NCBI GenBank assembly: GCA_910588425.1
Contig: CAJUPM010000015.1
Coordinates: 1,571-45,745 of the forward strand
Length of the DNA: 44,175 nucleotides
Source: an uncultured Christensenellaceae bacterium
GTDB taxonomy: Bacteria > Bacillota > Clostridia > Christensenellales > Christensenellaceae
Direction: 5' to 3'
Part shown: piece by piece, positions 20,486 to 27,194 of the stretch
How positions within the stretch are numbered: position 1 is the stretch's first letter
Layout of the letters: each line of letters opens with the position of its first letter
The notes under the pieces: model-generated
Seen by the model: the letters and a program-made list of their open reading frames with translations, nothing else
Databases searched by the model: none
What the model was told of the DNA's origin: nothing
Program-made: the position numbers and the translations under genes

Positions 20486-22625
20486 TTCTCTTCCTCCCTG
20501 CCTTTTGCTTCTGCTCTGTGCTCTTTTCTTTCCGCTCCTCCCGCGGGAAGCTCACAAGCGAAAACTCTACGCGGGCATGCTCCACATCGGCGCTCTTTGC
20601 CTTTACTTTGACCTTATCGCCCAGATTGATGCGCTTTTTGGTGCGCTCTCCCAACACGCAGTAGAGCTCCTTAAAATAGACAAAGTAGTCGCTGCGAATT
20701 TCCGAAAGCGGAATCACGCCTTCCACCGTGTTTTCCAGCTCCACAAAAATCGCCGTATTTGCGACGCCGGATACCACAGCATCAAAGCTTTTCCCGATAA
20801 ACTGCTGCATATACTCCGCTTTTTTCATGGCGTCGACCTGGCGCTCTGCATCGATGGCGTTGCGCTCCCGCTCGCTGGAATGCTTGGAAATCTGCACAAG
20901 CTCCTTCTCCAGCTGCTCCAGACGCTGATAATCCATCGTGCCCTCAATATAATCCGTAATAACCCGGTGCGCCGCCAAATCCGGATAGCGCCGGATCGGA
21001 GAAGTAAAATGGCTGTAAGCGCCCGATGCCAGGCCAAAGTGTCCGGCGTTTTCCGTGCTGTAGCGCGCCTTTTTCAAGGAACGCAGCGTTACCCGGTTGA
21101 TGATATTCTCGGCGCTGGTTCCTTTGCTCTTTTCCAGCACAGTCTGCACCGTTTTGCTCCGCAGTTTCTCCCCTGCCGGCAGGCGGTATCCGAAATTGGA
21201 GAGAAAAATCGAAAGCTCTCGGATGCGCTCTTCATCCGGCGTTTCATGAATGCGGTAAATAAAGGGCAGCTCTGCCTGAGCGAAGATCTCCGCTACCGTG
21301 TTGTTGCAGGTTACCATGAACTCTTCGATGAGCCTTTCCGCTGTCCGGTGCTCGCGCAAAGCGATGCGGACGGGCTTGCCTGCCTTATTCAGCTCGATTT
21401 CTGCTTCCCCAACCTCAAAATCGATGCTGCCCTTCTGGAAACGCAGCGCCCGCATATTCTGTGCGAGTTCCTGCATCTGGCGCAAATCCTCGATGATATC
21501 CGAATACTGCGCTATCAGTTCTTGATCGTTTTCCTCCAGCATACGGTTTACCTGCCCATACGTCAGCCGATGGCAGGATTTGATTGCCGTTTTGCCGATG
21601 CGGTGCGATACCACCCTGCCCTCCGGCGTGATCTCCATAAAGCAGGAAAGCGCCAGGCGCACTACTCCCTCATTGAGCGAGCAGAGCCCGTTGGAAAGCT
21701 GCTCGGGCAGCATCGGGACAACGCGATCCAGCAAGTAGACACTCGTCCCCCTGGCGAGGGCCTCTTTATCCAGAGCAGTCCCTTTTCGCACATAGTGGCT
21801 CACGTCCGCAATATGCACACCCAGGATCGCGTTGCCGTTCTGCGCCCGCTCTATGGAAACCGCATCGTCGAAATCTTTGGAGTGCTCGCCATCGATGGTG
21901 AAAATGCGCTTGTCATAGAGCAGTTCCCGCCCCTTTAAATCTTCCTTCAGAACAGTTTCTCCCAGGGCATCGGCCTCTTTCTGCACTGCTTCCGGGAAAC
22001 CTGCGTATAATCCAAAGCCCCTTGCTACGCTTAAAATATCCACGCCTGGCTGCCCGGGGTATCCCAAAACTTCTTCAATTTTGCCTTCCGGTGCCTGAGA
22101 GCCGATGGCGCGCTTTGTGATAGAAAGCAAAACCTTTTGCCCATTTTTTGCGCCGTTTCCGCCCTGACGCGGGATATAGACATCTGGCGTTGTCCCATTG
22201 TCGCACACGACAAAGGCCGCCTTCGCGCTCTTTTCGAACGTCCCTGTTACCCGATACGGCAAAGCAGAGAGCGCGCGGACTACCTTGCCTTCTCTGTTTC
22301 TCCCGCCGGTTTTGACGATCTTGGCCAATACCATTTCGCCGTCAAACGCGCCGCCCAGCTGAGATGCGCCGATAAAAACGTCTCCGTTTTTCTCATCGCG
22401 CACAAAACCAAATCCGCCCCGCTTGATCTCCAGCTGTCCTTTTACATAGTCCATCTGCGCCAGGCTGGCATATTTGCGCTTGCGCGTCAATAAAACATCT
22501 GCATTTTCTTCCATGGCCGGCAGGAGCTCTGCAAGATCCGCATCCGGAAAAAGCTGCTGAATCTGCTCTCTCCCGGCGACTCCCTGCCCCTCAATATATT
22601 CTTTTATTTCGTCGTAATACTGCAT
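20451..22625 (-). CDS. rnr: Ribonuclease R
   Basis: A 724-residue processive 3'-5' exoribonuclease. It has N-terminal winged-helix and cold-shock domains (GGFGFVRDEKNGDVFIGASQ), then the RNB catalytic domain with IDGEHSKDFDDAV holding the four metal-binding Asp residues. An S1 domain follows (AVVSGVANTAIFVELENTVE), then a Lys/Arg-rich tail. In the catalytic motif one non-essential Asp is His. RNase R degrades mRNA released by tmRNA, which fits the smpB-ssrA neighbours. AGAGG lies before the ATG. Confidence 0.96.
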   Translation of the reverse strand: MQYYDEIKEYIEGQGVAGREQIQQLFPDADLAELLPAMEENADVLLTRKRKYASLAQMDYVKGQLEIKRGGFGFVRDEKNGDVFIGASQLGGAFDGEMVLAKIVKTGGRNREGKVVRALSALPYRVTGTFEKSAKAAFVVCDNGTTPDVYIPRQGGNGAKNGQKVLLSITKRAIGSQAPEGKIEEVLGYPGQPGVDILSVARGFGLYAGFPEAVQKEADALGETVLKEDLKGRELLYDKRIFTIDGEHSKDFDDAVSIERAQNGNAILGVHIADVSHYVRKGTALDKEALARGTSVYLLDRVVPMLPEQLSNGLCSLNEGVVRLALSCFMEITPEGRVVSHRIGKTAIKSCHRLTYGQVNRMLEENDQELIAQYSDIIEDLRQMQELAQNMRALRFQKGSIDFEVGEAEIELNKAGKPVRIALREHRTAERLIEEFMVTCNNTVAEIFAQAELPFIYRIHETPDEERIRELSIFLSNFGYRLPAGEKLRSKTVQTVLEKSKGTSAENIINRVTLRSLKKARYSTENAGHFGLASGAYSHFTSPIRRYPDLAAHRVITDYIEGTMDYQRLEQLEKELVQISKHSSERERNAIDAERQVDAMKKAEYMQQFIGKSFDAVVSGVANTAIFVELENTVEGVIPLSEIRSDYFVYFKELYCVLGERTKKRINLGDKVKVKAKSADVEHARVEFSLVSFPREERKEKSTEQKQKAGRKRNGRRNQNRRHQ

Positions 22626-22680
22626 ATAACCTCTTTTTTATTTTTATCTCTCTATCCGCTCCTGATAGAACGGAATAAAA

Positions 22681-22707
22681 AAACGCCTTTTAATTGGAAA
22701 GGCGTTT
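22681..22707 (-). terminator. Terminator between secG and rnr
   Basis: Stem AAACGCCTTT/AAAGGCGTTT with seven-base loop and a minus-strand T-run (TTTTTTTATT), ten bases after the secG stop. Confidence 0.85.
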
Positions 22708-22717
22708 TCTATCTTTT

Positions 22718-22957
22718 TTAGAAGAATCTCTGAATCAGCACCAGCGCAGCTGCCAAGACCATAAAGACAACCGCCGCTATCTTGGTGAGTTTTGAGAGCA
22801 ATGCGTCCAGCCCTCTTGCTTTCGAACGGCCAACCTGCGCGCCGGATATCATGCTGTTTGCGTTGCCGTTTTCATCCGTCTGGAGCAACACCACAACAAT
22901 GAGAAACAAGGAGCAAAGGCAAAGCACTATCTTAATAATGAGGGATACAACGTCCAT
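22718..22957 (-). CDS. secG: Preprotein translocase subunit SecG
   Basis: A 79-residue inner-membrane protein with two membrane helices (VSLIIKIVLCLCSLFLIVVV and IAAVVFMVLAAALVLIQ) separated by the conserved polar loop LLQTDENGNANSMISGA. It assists SecYEG during secretion. The ATG at 22957 is nine bases after GGAGG. It has its own promoter and terminator; the order secG-rnr-smpB is typical of Firmicutes. Confidence 0.93.
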   Translation of the reverse strand: MDVVSLIIKIVLCLCSLFLIVVVLLQTDENGNANSMISGAQVGRSKARGLDALLSKLTKIAAVVFMVLAAALVLIQRFF

Positions 22958-22991
22958 CAATCACTACCTCCAATATCATACAACAAAATGT

Positions 22992-23020
22992 AGTATAACA
23001 TGGAACTATCCCAATTGCAA
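22992..23020 (-). promoter_or_regulatory. Promoter of secG
   Basis: TTGCAA (23015-23020), 17 bases, TATACT (22992-22997). A palindrome CTTTTCCCGGGAAAAG (23032-23047) just upstream may end the preceding gene, but its loop is small. Confidence 0.7.
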
Positions 23021-23061
23021 GAGAATTTTTACTTTTCCCGGGAAAAGCCGCAGCCTCGGGG

Positions 23062-24237
23062 TTAGGGTGCCACGACTCCGGGCTCCGCATACTCCGTCAG
23101 CCCCAAAAAGCCTCTGATTAGGCGGCGCCATCCCGAGCCAAAGCTCTGCTCCTTCACATCCTGATCCACTGCCAGGGCGACAGAAATCTCACCTTCCGGC
23201 GCTGTTATCACAATTTTTCCGACAATCTGCCCTTTTTGCAATGGCGCCGCCAGATCGTCCACCTGAATATTGGTCGAAATGCTGCCCTCTTCGCCTTTTT
23301 TATATAGGATGCTCAGATCCTCTTTCGCATATACTCCAACTTCTTTCACATCTCCGTTGGCAACCGGCAGTGTCTTAACTTTCCCGCCCTGCTGCGCGAT
23401 CTGCTTGACACCGAACGTCGCAATCGCATATCCGATGAGCTCTTCCGCCAATTTAAAACGGCTGCCCGTATCCTTATCGCCTATCACGATGGCAATAAAC
23501 CGCCCACCGCCGCTTTTTGCCGAGATTGCCGCGCTATAGCCCGAGCTGGGGGTTGATCCGGTAGACATGCCGTCATACAGATCGTTTTTGATGAGGACAT
23601 TGGAGTTGCTCATCTCGGTCTCCCGGCCGCTCTCGTGGGTAAAGGTATCCAGCCAGATGGCGCTGTATTTGAAAAACCCGCTGTATTTGGAAAGTTCTGC
23701 GGCGATGACCGCCAGGTCGTTGGCCGAAACCAGGGATTCGGAAGAGATACCCGTGCAGTCGGCAAACGTGCAGGAGAGCCCAAGCTCTTTCGCTCGGGCG
23801 TTCATCAGCTCGACAAATGCCGCCTCGCTGCCCGCCACATGCTCAGCCAGCGCCGTTACCGCGTCGTTGGCATTGCACATGATCGCCGGCTTTAAAAGCG
23901 TCTCGAAGGAATAGCTGGTGCCTGAATCCAAAAACACGCTGGTTCCGCCCTTTTTCGCCGCCTCCTGGGAAACCCGGACGCTGTCTTCCGAACGCACTTT
24001 TCCATCGGCCAAAGCTTCAAAAAACAGCAGATAGCTCATTAGTTTCGTCAGGCCGGCCGCATGAAATTTTTCATCGCCGTTTTCGCTGGCGATGATCTGC
24101 CGGGTATTTGCTTCGATCAGCGCATATGACTTTGCCGTCGACTCAAATTCCTGCGCCCGCACTGTAATCATCGGCATAGCCGCGACAATGAAAAAAACTG
24201 CCAGCAAGATACTCACAAATTTTCTACTCTTATTCAT
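23062..24237 (-). CDS. DacF-like D-Ala-D-Ala carboxypeptidase homologue lacking catalytic residues
   Basis: A 391-residue exported protein with a signal peptide (about residues 1-28, VRAQE at the cut) and the full fold of the PBP5/DacF family, including the C-terminal beta domain and an end part (SGWRRLIRGFLGL) that could lie on the membrane. All three active-site motifs are altered: SxxK is G62-L-T-K65, SxN is N122-A-N124, and KTG is S225-T-G. The intact copy at 40392 has S62xxK65, SGN and KTG in the same places. It should therefore be unable to trim peptidoglycan and is likely a binding or regulatory pseudo-enzyme. The frame is intact over its whole length. AGGAG precedes the ATG. Confidence 0.9.
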   Translation of the reverse strand: MNKSRKFVSILLAVFFIVAAMPMITVRAQEFESTAKSYALIEANTRQIIASENGDEKFHAAGLTKLMSYLLFFEALADGKVRSEDSVRVSQEAAKKGGTSVFLDSGTSYSFETLLKPAIMCNANDAVTALAEHVAGSEAAFVELMNARAKELGLSCTFADCTGISSESLVSANDLAVIAAELSKYSGFFKYSAIWLDTFTHESGRETEMSNSNVLIKNDLYDGMSTGSTPSSGYSAAISAKSGGGRFIAIVIGDKDTGSRFKLAEELIGYAIATFGVKQIAQQGGKVKTLPVANGDVKEVGVYAKEDLSILYKKGEEGSISTNIQVDDLAAPLQKGQIVGKIVITAPEGEISVALAVDQDVKEQSFGSGWRRLIRGFLGLTEYAEPGVVAP

Positions 24238-24278
24238 ACCAAATTCTCCTAAATTCCGCTTTCTTCATTCTATTCCAG

Positions 24279-24929
24279 CTAAAATAGCGTATATTCCAAC
24301 ACTTCAAAAACTCCGTCCAGCAATACCGCTTCGAGCAGCGCGAAAATTGCCCAATAACCCAAGTAGATTGCATATTGTTTCAAATACGGCAGAGACTGCC
24401 TGCCAAGCTCCACGCTGCTTTTTGGGATATTCCGCTCGCGCAGCTGCTGGCCTATCTGCCTAATGGAGATGAGAAAAAGCAAGGAAACTGCGATGCTCTG
24501 CATGAGCAGCTGAAGCAGGAAAACCACGCCTCCAAGCAGCGTTTTTATCCCGGATAATCCGCCAAAAATGCATCCCCATGCGCATCCATATGCGCAGAAA
24601 AGGGCAAAACTGCTCAGCAGAACAAAGAATATGCCAAGCAGCGTGTTGCTCCCCCAATAAAGCGCCAGGCAGACAAAGATTCTCTGCGTGCACAGGCGAA
24701 AAAAGCGCGCAAAGAGCGATACTCCGATGCCATATCCGAAAACCGAGTGCAAAATTTGTTTTTGCACCCCGCTCTCAAACAGCCTGATGCTGGAAAGCCC
24801 CGCCGACAGCGAAAGCGTAACGAGCAAAAAGCCAAATGCAAAAACCGGCCATTCTTTTTTTAAATCTTCAAATTTTTGCAACAAAAAAATCCCCGCCTCA
24901 TGGTATCTTATGAGGCGGGGAGATGGCAT
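24279..24929 (-). CDS. Multi-pass membrane protein, SpoIIM-like
   Basis: A 216-residue protein with about five membrane helices (for example FAFGFLLVTLSLSAGLSSI, LLGIFFVLLSSFALFCAYG, LLQLLMQSIAVSLLFLISI, YLGYWAIFALLEAVLLDGV). The spacing of helices and the late YWAIFALLEAVL segment recall SpoIIM, a component of the engulfment complex, and neighbours are spo0A and spoIVB, so this is a fair guess. No decisive motif is seen. The first residues are encoded by the spo0A terminator hairpin, so the true start may be a downstream TTG near 24882. Confidence 0.5.
   Translation of the reverse strand: MPSPRLIRYHEAGIFLLQKFEDLKKEWPVFAFGFLLVTLSLSAGLSSIRLFESGVQKQILHSVFGYGIGVSLFARFFRLCTQRIFVCLALYWGSNTLLGIFFVLLSSFALFCAYGCAWGCIFGGLSGIKTLLGGVVFLLQLLMQSIAVSLLFLISIRQIGQQLRERNIPKSSVELGRQSLPYLKQYAIYLGYWAIFALLEAVLLDGVFEVLEYTLF
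24884..24920 (-). terminator. Terminator of spo0A
   Basis: Perfect 11-bp stem CCCCGCCTCAT/ATGAGGCGGGG with eight-base loop and minus-strand T-run (ATTTTTTTG), 12 bases after the spo0A stop. Confidence 0.9.
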
Positions 24930-24932
24930 ATT

Positions 24933-25736
24933 CTAATCGATCCGCAAAAGGTTGATATTAATATAATCAGCGACTGTCGCGATAAAAGCCGCATTGGTAG
25001 GCTTTCCCTTCTCTGCATCTACCGTATAGCCGAACAGTTCCTCGATATAGGTGATGTTGCCGCGGTTCCAGGCCGTCTCAATGGCATGGCGGATATTGCG
25101 CTCGACGCATTTTGTATTGGTCTGAAACGCTTCGGCGATCTTCCCGTACAGCTTTCCCGTGATGGATTTGAGCATACTCGGATCCTCCAGCACCAGGCGA
25201 ATTGCCATTCTCGCATAGGAATACCCCTTCAAATCCGGCGAGAGGCCGATGCTCAGCAAAACCTTCGTAATAATGGGCAGATAGGATTCCCCATCTACAA
25301 AGCTGACCATGCGCTCCTCAATTTCGTCTTTTTCCAGCAGATCGCGCACTCTTCCCACAAACGCCTCATAGGCAATCGGCTTTTGCAGAAGATAATCCGC
25401 TCCATTCTCGAAACTGCGGCGGATAAAGAAATCTTCGCTCACGCCCGAGATCATAATGATCTTGGTCTTCTCCTTGACACCACGATCCCGTATCTGCTCT
25501 AAAACGCCTAAGCCATCGATCACAGGCAAGATCATATCGATGATCATAATATCTGGGCGAATCTTCTCAAATTGCGCCAGAGCCTCGCCGCCATGGAAGG
25601 CAAATTGCACAGATGCAAAGAAGCCGCATTTCTCCGCATATTTTTTTATCAGCAATAGAAACTCTCTATTGGCGCTTACAGCAAATAACTTGTATTGTCG
25701 ACCAGAAAGCACGGGATTTTCTCCTACATTCTTCAA
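24933..25736 (-). CDS. spo0A: Sporulation response regulator Spo0A with atypical receiver
   Basis: A 267-residue protein: receiver (residues about 14-135) and the Spo0A DNA-binding domain (about 155-267), which keeps the family hallmarks SYARMAIRLVLEDPSMLKSI, VERNIRHAIETAWNRGN and GYTVDAEKGKPTNAAFIA. The receiver retains the phospho-acceptor Asp67 (IIDMILP), Ser97 in place of the switch Thr, and Lys119 (LLQKP). The acidic pair that holds magnesium (DDN in Spo0A of Bacillus) is Ser21-Ala22-Asn23. The protein is the master switch for sporulation; how this copy is activated is open. Its promoter carries a 0A box. Confidence 0.95.
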   Translation of the reverse strand: MKNVGENPVLSGRQYKLFAVSANREFLLLIKKYAEKCGFFASVQFAFHGGEALAQFEKIRPDIMIIDMILPVIDGLGVLEQIRDRGVKEKTKIIMISGVSEDFFIRRSFENGADYLLQKPIAYEAFVGRVRDLLEKDEIEERMVSFVDGESYLPIITKVLLSIGLSPDLKGYSYARMAIRLVLEDPSMLKSITGKLYGKIAEAFQTNTKCVERNIRHAIETAWNRGNITYIEELFGYTVDAEKGKPTNAAFIATVADYININLLRID

Positions 25737-25755
25737 AAATAAGTTTCGTTTTTAT

Positions 25756-25785
25756 ATTATACCTTATAAATAGCTTTTCGACAAT
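25756..25785 (-). promoter_or_regulatory. spo0A promoter with overlapping 0A box
   Basis: TTGTCG (25779-25784), 17 bases, TATAAT (25756-25761). ATTGTCGAA (25777-25785) matches the 0A box TTTGTCRAA in eight of nine positions and covers the -35, so Spo0A may control its own gene. Confidence 0.72.
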
Positions 25786-25818
25786 ACATAAGCTGGCTGT
25801 GCTCTGCCAATATACTCT

Positions 25819-27117
25819 TTATTCCTGAACCGAATACATCTCACTCAGCATCCAATCCAGATAGATGCCATAGCCCTGCGTCGGATCATTGACAAACACA
25901 TGCGTAACCGCCCCGATCAGTTTTCCATCCTGGATCACCGGGCTGCCTGACATGCCCTGCACAATCCCACCTGTGATGCCCAGCAGCTCTTCGTCGTCAA
26001 TTTTGACGATAAAGCTCTTTTGTGCAGGCGAGTTTTGGGGCGTTACCTTGACGATCTGGCAGGAATATTCCTGTATCCCGCCATCATCCAGCGTACAGAG
26101 CAGCGTCGCATCCCCCACTTTCACCTCGTCTCTTTTGGCGGCAGGGATCGCGCTTTGATAGAGATCGTTCTCAATCTCTTCGGCCGCATTCCCATATAGC
26201 CCGTAGTCGGTATTTTTTTTGATATAGCCGATCACTTCATCATTGCTCCCAAAGCTTCCCCGCAGCTCGCCCGGCTCGCCCTCTTCGCCTTTGACGACCT
26301 CCAAAATTTCGGATTCCACGATCTCTCCGTCTTTCACCGTGAGCAGCTTGCCCGTGTCCACATCCGTGATGGCGTGCCCCAGGCCCGCAAACTTTTTGCT
26401 GGCCGGATCGTAAAAGGTCAGTGTGCCGACACCCAGCGTGCTGTCCCGCACCCAGACGCCCAGCTTCCACAGCCCGTCGTCCGCATCCTGCACGGGGCAG
26501 ATGGTGAGCTCCAAAATCTGCTCGCCCCGCCGCACAGACAGGCGCGCTTCTCCCTCTTCATGGTTGATGAGCTCGGATAGATGCGCCGCATCCTTGATCT
26601 CAGTCCCATTATATTTCTCGATAATATCGCCCGCCTGCAGTCCCGCTACTTTTGCGGGGTTGACCTGTTCCCCAGACTTTGAGCGGATGTTCATGCTGCC
26701 CACCACCAGTGCGCCTTTGGTATGCAAAAGCACGCCGATGCTTTGCCCGCCCGGGATCAGCATGGCCTCTTCCATCACTGTGATCCTGATCTCTTTTACT
26801 TTGATGCCAAATACCATGAGGTTTGCCTTGCAATTCCCCTGGTTTTGCCCAGAGATCACCAGCGGCTGGCTGAGGGAATAGCTCCCCTCATTTTTGAGCG
26901 AATTCCCTTGCAGTGTTACCGCCGCGACGCTCTCCTCATTTTGCTCCATTTCTAGCTCAAACGGGAATCCAACATCCAGAACCTGGGAATTCCCCCCTAC
27001 CAGGAAGATCTCCCCTGGGACATCTGAAATGCCCACGACAACTCCCGCTGCCGCCAGGGCAACTACCAGCAAAAAGACGCCTAAAACTGCATATTTAAAA
27101 CGACTCATTTTTCGCAT
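25819..27117 (-). CDS. spoIVB: SpoIVB peptidase
   Basis: A 432-residue serine peptidase (family S55) made in the forespore, which signals across the intermembrane space to activate sigma-K. Layout: N-terminal membrane helix (YAVLGVFLLVVALAAAGVVVG), a PDZ domain (VAGLQAGDIIEKYNGTEIKD), then the protease with His in GLGHAITDVDTG and Ser in GMSGSPVIQDGK. The ATG at 27117 follows GAGGTG by eight bases; an ATG at 27132 has no such site. Both site and start are inside an inverted repeat (27113-27181) that also carries a sigma-G-like promoter. Order recN-spoIVB-spo0A is as in Bacillus. Confidence 0.96.
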   Translation of the reverse strand: MRKMSRFKYAVLGVFLLVVALAAAGVVVGISDVPGEIFLVGGNSQVLDVGFPFELEMEQNEESVAAVTLQGNSLKNEGSYSLSQPLVISGQNQGNCKANLMVFGIKVKEIRITVMEEAMLIPGGQSIGVLLHTKGALVVGSMNIRSKSGEQVNPAKVAGLQAGDIIEKYNGTEIKDAAHLSELINHEEGEARLSVRRGEQILELTICPVQDADDGLWKLGVWVRDSTLGVGTLTFYDPASKKFAGLGHAITDVDTGKLLTVKDGEIVESEILEVVKGEEGEPGELRGSFGSNDEVIGYIKKNTDYGLYGNAAEEIENDLYQSAIPAAKRDEVKVGDATLLCTLDDGGIQEYSCQIVKVTPQNSPAQKSFIVKIDDEELLGITGGIVQGMSGSPVIQDGKLIGAVTHVFVNDPTQGYGIYLDWMLSEMYSVQE

Positions 27118-27181
27118 AAAAAGACACCTCAAAAAAATATTTACTGAAAATAGTATCTTTTCCGAGATGTCTTTTTATGCG
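27113..27181 (-). promoter_or_regulatory. Inverted repeat sequestering the spoIVB ribosome binding site
   Basis: On the transcribed (minus) strand, the 5' arm CGCATAAAAAGACATCTC (27181-27164) pairs with the 3' arm GAGGTGTCTTTTTATGCG (27130-27113) over 18 bp with a single G-U pair. Weaker pairs extend into the 33-base loop. The 3' arm contains both GAGGTG and the ATG of spoIVB. No T-run follows, so it is not an intrinsic terminator. Confidence 0.85.
27151..27180 (-). promoter_or_regulatory. Sigma-G-like promoter of spoIVB inside the hairpin
   Basis: GCATA (27176-27180), 18 bases, GATACTA (27151-27157). The consensus for sigma-G is GHATR-N17/18-CATNHTA, so only the first -10 base differs. A transcript would start near 27143, after the upstream arm of the hairpin. 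Confidence 0.7.
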
Positions 27182-27194
27182 ATATCTGATGCTT

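Noticed and set aside
20454..21938. A 494-codon open frame on the plus strand
   Set aside because: It lies wholly antisense to rnr, whose protein is clearly conserved. The open frame is a codon-bias shadow with no ribosome site and no protein features.
23062..24237. Pseudogene call for the altered DacF copy
   Set aside because: There is no frameshift or stop, and signal peptide and both domains are intact; substitution of all three motifs without decay suggests a kept function.
24933..25736. Spo0A as an orphan response regulator of another family
   Set aside because: The C-terminal domain matches Spo0A over its whole length, and it lies directly downstream of spoIVB.
27113..27181. The large hairpin as an intrinsic terminator after recN
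   Set aside because: No T-run follows the downstream arm on the transcribed strand, and that arm contains the ribosome site and start codon of spoIVB.
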